In this document: positions 43,889-52,456 of the stretch, piece after piece
Position numbering within the stretch: the stretch's first letter is position 1
Layout of the letters: each line of letters opens with the position of its first letter
Assembly: GCA_944320765.1 (NCBI GenBank)
Contig: CALUIS010000019.1
Coordinates: forward strand, 1-62,418
Length of the DNA: 62,418 nt
Source: an uncultured Paraprevotella sp.
GTDB lineage: Bacteria; Bacteroidota; Bacteroidia; Bacteroidales; Bacteroidaceae
Reading direction: 5' to 3'
The notes under the pieces: model-generated
Seen by the model: only the letters and a program-made list of their open reading frames with translations
What the model was told of the DNA's origin: nothing
Databases searched by the model: none
Translations under genes and position numbers: made by a program

Positions 43889-46002
43889 CCTTCCTCCAAA
43901 TCCAGATTGGTGGAACGCCTCGTCGGGCAGAAACCCAAATCCGGATATTCAAAGAACGGGAAGCGGCGTTCGGTCTCCCCCTCCGTATAATCCCACAGGC
44001 TGGCATATTCCCCGATGTCCTCTCCCATCTCCCGCAGCTGGAGCAGGTAACGGTATAGCGACTTGTTTTCCTGGATGTAAACCTCGCCCATACGGTCGAT
44101 AATGGGACTGTGCCGCCGCGTGCGGTCGTGGTCGAAACACAGTATGCGCCGCCCGTCCGGTCCGATTCCCACCAGACGGGAAGTCATACTCTTGCCGATA
44201 CCCGGCAAATTAAGCACATTACGGTCCGTGGCCAAGAATGGCACTCCCTTCTCCGTACAGAAACCCCGTATGGCCGCAGCCGGGGAAACAGTTCCGTCCA
44301 AGCGGGACAAGAACTCACGCTCCTCCTCCGGAGACAGCCGGCCCAAAGCCTTCTCCTCACAAGCCTCCTGCATCGAACGCGCATTGGGGGCGAACACCTC
44401 GTAATTCTCTTCAAACCCCTTCACGGAGAACGTGTAATAACAAATCACGCCCAAACCGTTCAGCACACGGCGGAGCTTGGCCGTATGCCCCCGCCGGGAG
44501 GCCGCCACATTATACACCAGCTGATTGGTGACCGACCATCCGGTAGAAAGAATCCGCCGCAGGGCCTCGCGTGCCTCCGGCGTCACCTCCAGCGGCGACT
44601 GGAAATGCGTCTGGATGAAGAACTGACGCACCCCGACGGCCGAGGCCTTCGCCCGGAACTGCCGCAAGATGTCCAGCAGCTCATCGTCCACACGCATCGG
44701 CAGATAAACCGGCAGCCGCGTCCCCAGACGCACCCGCTGCAGCTCGGCATACTTCTCCCCGTCCGGCCGTCCCCGGTTGGCCTCCCGCTTCCGCACGGCC
44801 ATGCGGTAGACGGCCTCCAACAGATGCCGCAACGTGGCGTTACGGCTCATCAGCGCGTCACCGCCGGTGATGAGGATGTCACGCAACTGGGTGTCCTGCT
44901 CGAAATATTCCATCAGCCGCCTGAGCCGCATGTTCCATGTCCCTTTCGGCTTCAAACCCTCAAATTCAAAATTCAGCCGCCTGCTCTGGAAGTCATACAT
45001 CCGCTGGCAGGAAGCACACAATCCTCCGCAAGCCCGCCCCATCGTGTCGGGAATCAGGATGGCCACATCCGGATAACGGCGATGGATGTTATGTCCGTCC
45101 GGCAACAACCACCCGGCCATGTTGGGCTTGCCTGCCTCCACCACATCCTCGCGTTCCCATGCGCGTATCCGCCCGAAAGTGTCCACCAGACTGGCAGAAT
45201 AAATCACATAGCTCCGGATGGCCGTATCATCATACCCTGTTCCCGTAGGATTCAACAACGAAAGATAATAAGGCGTGACAAAGATGGGAATGCCCTTTTC
45301 CTGCGCCCGATGATAGACGCGCAAAGTCTCCTCATCCAAAGAGCCTCCCAGCATTCTGTCCAGTTCGGCCGGTGTCTTCACCGCCATGGCCAGATGGAAA
45401 CGGTAATCCTGCCACCACCGTTCCACCAATGCCAGCTTCTCGTCCTCCCCGCATCCGTCGGGAAACACATACCTTCCGGAAGCGGACTGCCGACGCTCGA
45501 TTTTCCGCACCAACAACGCCATGATGCGGCGTTTGTTCTCCCTGCGTACGGCCAGCACATGCCCGTTCAGCCCGTCCGGCCACCGGCGCATCCAACGCCG
45601 GAGTTCGTCCTTGCCAGGCCCGGCCTCCGGAGCCTTCCGCACCCGCATGAAAAGATGATAGACATCCAACGCGAAGTCGACCGACACCCGTTCCGCGCCA
45701 GGGCCACCCGAGAGGAACTGCCACAGCAAAGCAAAGGTCTGCAGGCGCACCTCCTCCTCCCGCGAAAGCTCATGCACCGTCTGTCCTTCAAGTTCCAGCA
45801 ACCTCCTCAAAGTCCTGACCGCCCTTCCGTCATCCGACAAGCCTTCCAGTCCTTCACCCACCCGCTGCCGGAACTCTTCCGCATTCCGGCTCTGGTCCGC
45901 CCATACGGCCACTTCCGGCAGGTCCTGCCTGAACTTGCCCCTCATCTCGTCCCACGTAATCTCTTTCACCTCTCGTCTCATACGTATTCCGTGCTTTTCC
46001 AT
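43882..46002 (-). CDS. KamA-like radical SAM protein with long N-terminal extension
   Basis: A 706-residue protein of the lysine 2,3-aminomutase superfamily. The 4Fe-4S cysteines are Cys325, Cys329 and Cys332 (CGGLCASC), and LRDILITGGDALMS follows as the SAM-binding block. About 300 residues precede the radical SAM core and about 160 follow, far more than the usual aminomutase of about 400. Its N-terminal part has no domain I recognise. Related long forms occur in Bacteroidota, with unknown substrate as far as I know. It is alone on the minus strand between trpB and a TonB receptor. Confidence 0.8.
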   Translation of the reverse strand: MEKHGIRMRREVKEITWDEMRGKFRQDLPEVAVWADQSRNAEEFRQRVGEGLEGLSDDGRAVRTLRRLLELEGQTVHELSREEEVRLQTFALLWQFLSGGPGAERVSVDFALDVYHLFMRVRKAPEAGPGKDELRRWMRRWPDGLNGHVLAVRRENKRRIMALLVRKIERRQSASGRYVFPDGCGEDEKLALVERWWQDYRFHLAMAVKTPAELDRMLGGSLDEETLRVYHRAQEKGIPIFVTPYYLSLLNPTGTGYDDTAIRSYVIYSASLVDTFGRIRAWEREDVVEAGKPNMAGWLLPDGHNIHRRYPDVAILIPDTMGRACGGLCASCQRMYDFQSRRLNFEFEGLKPKGTWNMRLRRLMEYFEQDTQLRDILITGGDALMSRNATLRHLLEAVYRMAVRKREANRGRPDGEKYAELQRVRLGTRLPVYLPMRVDDELLDILRQFRAKASAVGVRQFFIQTHFQSPLEVTPEAREALRRILSTGWSVTNQLVYNVAASRRGHTAKLRRVLNGLGVICYYTFSVKGFEENYEVFAPNARSMQEACEEKALGRLSPEEEREFLSRLDGTVSPAAAIRGFCTEKGVPFLATDRNVLNLPGIGKSMTSRLVGIGPDGRRILCFDHDRTRRHSPIIDRMGEVYIQENKSLYRYLLQLREMGEDIGEYASLWDYTEGETERRFPFFEYPDLGFCPTRRSTNLDLEEGR

Positions 46003-46134
46003 CCTATTCCGTAATTGCTCTAAAATTAAGCAAAAAAAGGCAGACAGACAAACTTATAAAGATGATTTCCGCCTTTTTATAGAAGTTTGAGACAAGACGT
46101 GGCTGTAAAAATGGGAGCTTTATCCGTAATCGGG

Positions 46135-46168
46135 TTTGCCACATATCCGGAAAAAGCCACTATCTTTG
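46135..46168 (+). promoter_or_regulatory. TonB-receptor promoter
   Basis: TTTG at 46135-46138, a 22-nt spacer and TATCTTTG at 46161-46168, 38 nt before the start codon. The spacer is slightly long. No cobalamin or other riboswitch signature was found in the leader. Confidence 0.55.
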
Positions 46169-46206
46169 CAGGCGGTAAAAGCACCCCCAATTAGAGAAAA
46201 CAAGAC

Positions 46207-48117
46207 ATGACGACAAAACGACTCACTTTCGCCCTCATGGCCATAGGCCTCCTTCCGGCACAAGGGCAAACGGCAGAATCCGATTCCCTGAAAACCGCCA
46301 CACGCCCGCTGCACGAGGTCGTGGTGACCGGCACACGCAACGAGGCCGACACCCGATACCTCACACAAACCGTATCCATCATTGACCGCCGGCAGATTGA
46401 ACAGGCACACAACCCCTCCCTCCTCCCCGTCCTGACGGAACAAGTTCCGGGACTTTTCGTCACCTCGCGCGGCATCCTGGGCTACGGCGTGTCCGGCGGG
46501 GCGGCCGGCGGCATCAGCCTGCGGGGCCTCAGCGGCGGCTCGGGACAGATAATGGTACTCATCGACGGCCATCCGCAATACATGGGCCTCATGGGACACC
46601 CCATCTCCGACGCCTACCAGTCCCTCATGGCCAACCGCGTGGAAGTGCTGCGCGGTCCGGCATCCGCGCTCTATGGGTCGAACGCCATGGGCGGAGTCAT
46701 CAACATCATCACCAGGAAGATGCAGGAAGACGGGGTGAAGACGGACATCGACTTGGGATACGGCTCCTACAACACCCTGCAATCGGAAGCCACGAACCAA
46801 GTGCGCAAGGGACGGTTCACCAGCATCGTCAGCGCATCCTACAACCGCACCGACGGACACCGGCCCGACCTGGAGTTCGAGCAATACGGAGGTTATGCCA
46901 AGCTGGGATACGAACTGACGAAGACATGGGACGTGCGGGCCGACCTGGACATCACCCACTTCAACGCCTCACAGCCGGGCAGCCTCGACGCCCCCCTGCT
47001 CGATGCCGACCAGCGCATCACGCGCGGCATGGCTTCCGTCGCCGTGGAAAACCGCTACGAACGCACCTCGGGCGCACTGAGCTTATTCTACAACTGGGGA
47101 CGGCACAAAATCAATGACGGATACAACCCGAACGCGGGAGAAAGTCCGCTGGACTACCGTTTCCATTCGCGGGACAACATGATGGGACTGTCTTGGTACC
47201 AAAGCGCACGACTCTTCCAAGGCAACCGTCTGACCGTCGGCGTGGACTGGTACCGCTTCGGCGGAGAGGCTTGGAACAAGTTCATCGCAGGCGAACGGGA
47301 CGGCGAACGGGAAGACATCGTGGACAAAACGCAGAACGAAGTGGCGGGATACGTGGACTTCCGCCAAGACATCGGCTCGTGGCTGGCCTTCAACGCCGGT
47401 GTCCGTGCAGACCATCACGAACAGGTCGGTACGGAATGGATACCTCAAGCCGGACTGGCCTTCCTCCTGCCTCGCGACGCCAATATCAAACTGACCGCCA
47501 GCCGTGGCTTCCGCTACCCCACCCTCAGGGAAATGTATATGTTTCCGCCACAGAACCCGGACCTGAAACCCGAATCCATGTGGAACTATGAAATCGCCTT
47601 CAGCCAGGAACTGTTGGAGGGACGCCTGTCCTATGGAGCAAACCTGTTCTATATCGATGGAAAGAATCTGATTATGACGCTTCCCACCCCCCACGGCAGC
47701 GGCCGCATCAACCAGAACTCCGGCAAGATAGACAATTCCGGAGTGGAGGCACAAGCCGCCTACCGCATATCCAAGAGTTGGGCAGCGAACGCCAACTACA
47801 GCTTCCTGCACATGGAGCGTCCCGTCATCTCCGCCCCCGAACACAAGCTATACGTCGGAGGCTCGTTCACCCAAGGACGATGGGACTTATCCACGGGCAT
47901 ACAATATATAAAAGGACTTTATACGGAAGTGTCGACAAACGGCAATGGAAAACAAGAAGACTTCGTGCTGTGGAACATCCGCGGCTCTTTCCGCGCCACC
48001 AACTTCCTCGACATCTACGTGCGGGGCGAGAACCTGCTGGCCCAGCGGTATGAGATCATGGCCGGCTATCCCATGCCGAAGGCCACGTTCATAGGCGGCG
48101 TGAAAGTCCGCTTCTAA
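46207..48117 (+). CDS. TonB-dependent outer-membrane receptor
   Basis: A 636-residue receptor with a signal peptide, a TonB-box-like LHEVVVTGTR (about residues 35-44), a plug domain (VEVLRGPASALYGSNAMGGVINI) and a barrel ending in FIGGVKVRF with terminal Phe. It lacks the carboxypeptidase-like N-terminal domain of SusC proteins, so it is closer to siderophore, cobalamin or haem receptors (BtuB/CirA type). There is no SusD or binding lipoprotein next to it; the ligand is unknown. Confidence 0.9.
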   Translation: MTTKRLTFALMAIGLLPAQGQTAESDSLKTATRPLHEVVVTGTRNEADTRYLTQTVSIIDRRQIEQAHNPSLLPVLTEQVPGLFVTSRGILGYGVSGGAAGGISLRGLSGGSGQIMVLIDGHPQYMGLMGHPISDAYQSLMANRVEVLRGPASALYGSNAMGGVINIITRKMQEDGVKTDIDLGYGSYNTLQSEATNQVRKGRFTSIVSASYNRTDGHRPDLEFEQYGGYAKLGYELTKTWDVRADLDITHFNASQPGSLDAPLLDADQRITRGMASVAVENRYERTSGALSLFYNWGRHKINDGYNPNAGESPLDYRFHSRDNMMGLSWYQSARLFQGNRLTVGVDWYRFGGEAWNKFIAGERDGEREDIVDKTQNEVAGYVDFRQDIGSWLAFNAGVRADHHEQVGTEWIPQAGLAFLLPRDANIKLTASRGFRYPTLREMYMFPPQNPDLKPESMWNYEIAFSQELLEGRLSYGANLFYIDGKNLIMTLPTPHGSGRINQNSGKIDNSGVEAQAAYRISKSWAANANYSFLHMERPVISAPEHKLYVGGSFTQGRWDLSTGIQYIKGLYTEVSTNGNGKQEDFVLWNIRGSFRATNFLDIYVRGENLLAQRYEIMAGYPMPKATFIGGVKVRF

Positions 48118-48133
48118 AGCCGCCCAAACAGAA

Positions 48134-48167
48134 GAAAGGTCTGATTCTCTTGAGAACCAGACCTTTC
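48134..48167. terminator. terminator between the TonB receptor and tRNA-Pro
   Basis: A 16-bp stem with one mismatch (48134-48149 with 48152-48167), rich in AAAGG/CCTTT at the base. It serves the convergent ends of the receptor gene and of tRNA-Pro. Confidence 0.75.
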
Positions 48168-48170
48168 CTG

Positions 48171-48243
48171 TCGGAAAGAGGCGACTCGAACGCCCGACCC
48201 CTACGTCCCGAACGTAGTGCGCTACCAACTGCGCTACTTTCCG
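48171..48243 (-). tRNA. tRNA-Pro (CGG)
   Basis: On the minus strand a 73-nt cloverleaf: acceptor CGGAAAG/CTTTCCG, D arm GCGC/GCGC, anticodon stem CTACG/CGTAG with loop TTCGGGA (anticodon CGG), and T arm with TTCGAGT. The CCA end is not encoded. Confidence 0.95.
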
Positions 48244-48254
48244 TTTTGCGAGTG

Positions 48255-48262
48255 CAAAGATA
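48255..48262 (-). promoter_or_regulatory. tRNA-Pro -7 promoter box
   Basis: The minus strand reads TATCTTTG 12 nt upstream of the tRNA 5' end. Confidence 0.5.
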
Positions 48263-48311
48263 GAGCTTTTTTCCGAAACAGAAAAACATTTGCAGATTTT
48301 TCTTTGAAAAT

Positions 48312-48342
48312 TTTGTCCGAACCTCTTTTTGTCTTACCTTTG
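48312..48342 (+). promoter_or_regulatory. tRNA-Phe promoter
   Basis: TTTG at 48312-48315, exactly 19 nt, then TACCTTTG at 48335-48342. This is a textbook Bacteroidetes promoter and calibrates the other calls in the window. Confidence 0.75.
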
Positions 48343-48363
48343 CACTCGCAAACGGAAAACGTT

Positions 48364-48436
48364 GGTGCCATAGCTCAGTTGGTAGAGCAAAGGACTGAAA
48401 ATCCTTGTGTCCCCGGTTCGATTCCTGGTGGCACCA
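48364..48436 (+). tRNA. tRNA-Phe (GAA)
   Basis: A 73-nt cloverleaf: acceptor GGTGCCA/TGGCACC, D arm GCTC/GAGC, anticodon stem AAGGA/TCCTT with loop CTGAAAA (anticodon GAA), T arm CCCGG/CCTGG with TTCGATT. Confidence 0.97.
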
Positions 48437-48530
48437 CTTTGAAAATCAGAAGAAAGTAGTTAGCTCCCGGTTAACTACTTTTTTGGTACATAAAGGAAAC
48501 TACGAACTTAACCATCAACACGCAAGACCC

Positions 48531-49430
48531 ATGATACAATTCCTACAAGCGGCCAAAGACAGCCTGCAGACAGCCAAAGACAGCCTCAACGTGGCGAAAG
48601 AAGTAGTCACGGCCATCGAGACCGGACACGCCGACCAAATTATAGAGAAACTCATCGACCTCTGCATCTCGGCGGGAAAGAACATCCTGATTGCCATCAT
48701 CGTCTACTTCGTGGGACGGTTCCTCATCTCGCTGCTCCAGCGCGTCATGACCAACATGATGGAACGCCGCAAGGTGGAAATCAGCGTGCAGACGTTCCTC
48801 AAGAGCATGGCCAGCATCCTGCTCAACACGCTCCTGATTGTTTCCATCGTAGGGGCGCTTGGAGTCAACACCACCTCCTTTGCCGCCCTCATCGCATCGG
48901 CGGGCGTGGCTATCGGCATGGCCCTCTCCGGCAACCTGCAGAACTTCGCAGGCGGACTCATCATCCTGGTGTTCAAGCCCTACAAGGTGGGCGACTGGAT
49001 TGAGGCACAAGGCGTGTCCGGCAGCGTGACCGCCATACAAATCATGCACACCATCGTCACCACCGTGGACAACAAAGTGGTCTACATCCCCAACGGGGCC
49101 ATGAGCAGCGGGGTCATCACGAACTACAGCCGCATGGACACGCGCCGCATCGAATGGATTGTCGGCGTGGACTACGGGGAAGACATCGACAAGGTGAAGT
49201 CCATCGTCAACGGCCTCCTGCAGAAGGACAGCCGTATCCTGAAAGAACCGGCCCCGGTCATCGCCCTCCACGCGCTCGACGCCAGCAGCGTCAACGTCAC
49301 CATCCGCGTATGGGTGGCGAACAAGGACTACTGGGACGTGTACTTCGACATGAACAAGAACATCTACGACGAGTTCAACAAGCAGGGCGTGGACTTCCCG
49401 TTCCCGCAACTGACCATCCACCAGTCGTAG
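48531..49430 (+). CDS. mscS: small-conductance mechanosensitive channel (MscS type)
   Basis: A 299-residue inner-membrane channel that opens under tension and releases solutes on osmotic downshock. A helical N-terminal part with repeated AKDSLQTAKDSL is followed by three membrane helices; the pore-lining third helix is AALIASAGVAIGMALSGNLQNFAGG, with its Ala/Gly pattern, followed by FKPYKVGDWIEAQGVSGSV of the beta domain. I start at MIQFLQ, since the upstream frame overlaps the tRNA. It is followed by yjbQ and dnaG on the same strand. Confidence 0.92.
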   Translation: MIQFLQAAKDSLQTAKDSLNVAKEVVTAIETGHADQIIEKLIDLCISAGKNILIAIIVYFVGRFLISLLQRVMTNMMERRKVEISVQTFLKSMASILLNTLLIVSIVGALGVNTTSFAALIASAGVAIGMALSGNLQNFAGGLIILVFKPYKVGDWIEAQGVSGSVTAIQIMHTIVTTVDNKVVYIPNGAMSSGVITNYSRMDTRRIEWIVGVDYGEDIDKVKSIVNGLLQKDSRILKEPAPVIALHALDASSVNVTIRVWVANKDYWDVYFDMNKNIYDEFNKQGVDFPFPQLTIHQS

Positions 49431-49448
49431 GAAGAAACGCCAAGAACC

Positions 49449-49862
49449 ATGATACAACAGACAGAAATCATATTGCGCGAAAGGCCGCGCGGTTTCCATC
49501 TCGTGACCGGCGAAATCACCGGACAGCTGCCCCCGTTGCCCCGGACGGGACTGCTCAACCTGTTCGTCAAGCATACGAGCTGCGCCCTCTCCATCAACGA
49601 GAACGCCGACCCGGATGTGCGGAGCGACATGTCACGGATTTACGACCGGCTGGTCAAGGAGAACGAACCCTACTACAACCACGTGCTGGAAGGGGCCGAC
49701 GACATGCCGGCCCATGCCAAATGCACCCTGACGGGCGTGAGCCTCAGCATCCCCGTCACGCGGGGACGGCTGAACCTGGGCACGTGGCAAGGCATCTACC
49801 TCTGCGAGTTCCGCGACTGCGGCGGGCCGCGCAAAATCGTAGCGACCCTCATAGGAGAATAG
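49449..49862 (+). CDS. YjbQ/UPF0047-family protein
   Basis: A 137-residue one-domain protein. Blocks GLLNLFVKHTSCALSINENADPDV and GTWQGIYLCEFRDCGGPRKIV identify the YjbQ family, some members of which show weak thiamine phosphate synthase activity; the natural role is uncertain. It is tightly spaced between mscS (18 nt) and dnaG (4 nt). A link with the thi operon at 59-62 kb is possible but not shown. Confidence 0.9.
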   Translation: MIQQTEIILRERPRGFHLVTGEITGQLPPLPRTGLLNLFVKHTSCALSINENADPDVRSDMSRIYDRLVKENEPYYNHVLEGADDMPAHAKCTLTGVSLSIPVTRGRLNLGTWQGIYLCEFRDCGGPRKIVATLIGE

Positions 49863-49866
49863 CCTC

Positions 49867-51972
49867 ATGATAGACAAAGCGACGGTAGACCGGATTATGG
49901 AGGCGGCACAGATTGTGGATGTCGTCTCGGATTTCGTGACCCTGCGCAAGGCGGGCGTCAACTACAAGGGACTGTGTCCTTTCCACGACGACCGCACCCC
50001 TTCTTTTGTCGTCTCTCCGTCCAAAGGCCTCTGCAAGTGTTTCGCCTGCGGGAAAGGCGGGAACGCCGTGCATTTCATCATGGAACACGAGCAGCTCTCC
50101 TACCCCGACGCGCTCCGCTACCTGGCCCGCAAATACCACATCGAAATCAAGGAACGCGAGTTGACGGACGAGGAGAAGCAAGCCCAGAGCGAGCGGGAAA
50201 GCATGTTCGTCGTCAACGAGTGGGCCAACCAGTTCTTCCAGGACCAGCTCCGCGACACCGTGGACGGGCGGGCCATCGGGATGGCCTACTTCCGCTCGCG
50301 CGGTTTCCGGGACGACATCATCCAAAAGTTCCAGCTGGGCTACAGCCCCATGCAAAAGGACGCGCTGGCCCGCGAAGCCCAGGCCAAAGGATATAAAGAG
50401 GAATACCTGCTGTCCACCGGTTTGTGCTTCAAGCGGGACAACGGCCAGCTCGTGGACCGCTTCCACGGGCGCGTCATCTTCCCCATCCACACCCTCAGCG
50501 GGAAAATCGTGGGGTTCGGCGGCCGCGTGCTGGACGCCGCCACCAAGGGAGTCAACGTGAAGTACCAGAACTCTCCCGAATCCGCCATCTACTCCAAGAA
50601 GAAAGAACTCTACGGTCTGTTCCTGGCCAAGCAGGCCATCGTGAAACACGACCTCTGCTTCCTGGTGGAAGGGTACACCGACGTGATTTCCATGCACCAG
50701 ATGGGCGTGGAAAACGTGGTATCCTCGTCCGGCACGGCACTCACCACGGAACAAATCCGCATGATCCACCGCTTCACGGAGAACATCACCGTGCTTTACG
50801 ACGGCGACGCGGCCGGCATCAAGGCTTCGGAGCGCGGCATCGACATGCTGCTGGCCGAAGGCATGAACGTCAAGCTGCTGCTCCTGCCCGACGGCGACGA
50901 CCCGGACAGCTTCGCCCGCAAGCACAACGCCACCGAATACCAGGCCTACCTGAACGGACACCAGGTGGACTTCATCAAATACAAGACCGACCTGTTGCTG
51001 CAGGAGGCACAGGGCGACCCCATCAAGCTGTCGCGCCTCATCAGCAGCATCGTGCATACCATCTCCGTCATCCCGGACGACATCACCCGCTCCGTCTACA
51101 TCCGCGAGACGGCCGGCATGATGCAGATGGAGGAACGGTTGCTGGTGTCGGCCGTGGCGCAGGAAATCGCCAAGGCCAAAGAAGAGAAAAGGAAACAGCG
51201 CGAAAACGAACGGAACCGCAACGCCGCGACGACGGAAAACCGGACGGACGGGACCATGGCGGACAACGCCGGAACGGCCTCCGCCCCCGAAGCCCCAGGC
51301 CCGGAAACGCCGCCCGCGCCATTCCCGGACGGGAAGGACGCACCTGCGGAAGACCGTCCCGACGGCACGGAAAGCCCGTCGGCCCTGGCCTTCATCCCCG
51401 GAAAGGGGGCGGAAGAAATGCTCTTCTACCGGAAGGAGCTGCTGCTGGTGCAGGTCATCATCCGCTACGGGGAGAAAATCGTGTGCTACGCCGAGGACGA
51501 GGAGGGGAAGGAAGTCCCCATCAGCACCGCCGAGTTCATCCACTACGCCCTGCAGGAGGACGGGCTGCTCTTCCACAACCCGCTGCACAAGCGCGTCCTG
51601 CAAGAGGCCATCGACCACATCCGCGAGGAAGGCTTCAGGGCCGAGACTTATTTCCTGAACCATCCGGACAACGCCGTCAGCAGCCTGGCCTTCGAGCTGT
51701 GCGACGACAAGTACCAGCTGAGCAAGTACCACTCCAAGCACCAGAAGATAGCCAGCGACGAGGAACGGCTGGACGAGCTGGTGCCGCACCTGATTTCGGA
51801 CTTCAAGCTGGCCATCGTGGACGAGGAACTGCGGCAAATCCTGCTGAAGCTGCGCCAGCCCGGCATCCTCACCCGCAAGGAGGAGTACACGGCCATCATG
51901 AAGCACTATAAAGAGATGAAGGACATCGAGCGCACCCTGGCCAAGGAGAGGGGCGACCGGGTCATCACCTGA
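49867..51972 (+). CDS. dnaG: DNA primase (DnaG)
   Basis: DnaG makes RNA primers for replication. The 701-residue protein has the N-terminal CHC2 zinc ribbon (Cys37, His40, Cys58, Cys61), the RNA polymerase core, and a TOPRIM domain with LVEGYTDVISMHQ and LYDGDAAGIKASERG. A linker of about 70 low-complexity, charged and proline-rich residues (about 440-515) separates the core from the C-terminal helicase-binding domain. It lies in a run with mscS, yjbQ and tspO, without rpoD or rpsU. Confidence 0.95.
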   Translation: MIDKATVDRIMEAAQIVDVVSDFVTLRKAGVNYKGLCPFHDDRTPSFVVSPSKGLCKCFACGKGGNAVHFIMEHEQLSYPDALRYLARKYHIEIKERELTDEEKQAQSERESMFVVNEWANQFFQDQLRDTVDGRAIGMAYFRSRGFRDDIIQKFQLGYSPMQKDALAREAQAKGYKEEYLLSTGLCFKRDNGQLVDRFHGRVIFPIHTLSGKIVGFGGRVLDAATKGVNVKYQNSPESAIYSKKKELYGLFLAKQAIVKHDLCFLVEGYTDVISMHQMGVENVVSSSGTALTTEQIRMIHRFTENITVLYDGDAAGIKASERGIDMLLAEGMNVKLLLLPDGDDPDSFARKHNATEYQAYLNGHQVDFIKYKTDLLLQEAQGDPIKLSRLISSIVHTISVIPDDITRSVYIRETAGMMQMEERLLVSAVAQEIAKAKEEKRKQRENERNRNAATTENRTDGTMADNAGTASAPEAPGPETPPAPFPDGKDAPAEDRPDGTESPSALAFIPGKGAEEMLFYRKELLLVQVIIRYGEKIVCYAEDEEGKEVPISTAEFIHYALQEDGLLFHNPLHKRVLQEAIDHIREEGFRAETYFLNHPDNAVSSLAFELCDDKYQLSKYHSKHQKIASDEERLDELVPHLISDFKLAIVDEELRQILLKLRQPGILTRKEEYTAIMKHYKEMKDIERTLAKERGDRVIT

Positions 51973-52000
51973 GAAAATCACCTATAAAAAACAAACCGAT

Positions 52001-52456
52001 ATGAGACGACTGACACAATACTTATGGCCGGTGTTCCTTTGCCTGCTGGCCGGCTATTCCACCTCCCTGTTCCGGCAGGAAGCCTTCGCCGAATGGTACA
52101 TCTTCTTGTTCAAGCCCGCGTTCGCGCCGCCCATCGGGGCCTATCCTTACGTGTGGACCGCACTCTCTTTCCTGATCGGCATCTCCGCCGGCAGGATTTG
52201 GGACAAAGGCTTCAGGCAAAGCGTCCGGGAATGGTGGGCGCAGCTGGCCCTCGTCTTCTGCTGGGGCGTGGCTTTCTTCCTCCTGCAGGAAGCCCTCTGG
52301 GCCGTGGGCCTCATCCTGGTCCTCGACGCGGTGGTGCTGGACTACGCCTTCATCACGTTCAAGAAAGACCGGTGGGCCTCGCTCTGCTTCGTGCCCTACG
52401 CCTTGTGGCTGCTCTGGCTCACCTACCTCAACATCTACCTCTATCTCTGCAACTGA
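52001..52456 (+). CDS. TspO/MBR-family membrane protein
   Basis: A 151-residue protein with five hydrophobic helices. FKPAFAPPIGAYPYVWTALS matches the TspO hallmark after helix 1, and YALWLLWLTYLNIYLY the last helix. TspO proteins bind porphyrins and sterol-like ligands; their bacterial role is stress- or tetrapyrrole-related and not settled. Its 3' end overlaps the convergent GH110-like gene by 16 bp. Confidence 0.88.
   Translation: MRRLTQYLWPVFLCLLAGYSTSLFRQEAFAEWYIFLFKPAFAPPIGAYPYVWTALSFLIGISAGRIWDKGFRQSVREWWAQLALVFCWGVAFFLLQEALWAVGLILVLDAVVLDYAFITFKKDRWASLCFVPYALWLLWLTYLNIYLYLCN

Noticed and set aside
44110..46014. A 634-codon plus-strand frame opposite the KamA-like gene
   Set aside because: The KamA-like frame carries the CxxxCxxC motif and family blocks; the other is His/Gln/Pro-rich shadow sequence.
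46003..46206. Possible cobalamin riboswitch upstream of the TonB receptor
   Set aside because: No B12-box-like conserved stretch could be found in the 200-bp leader.
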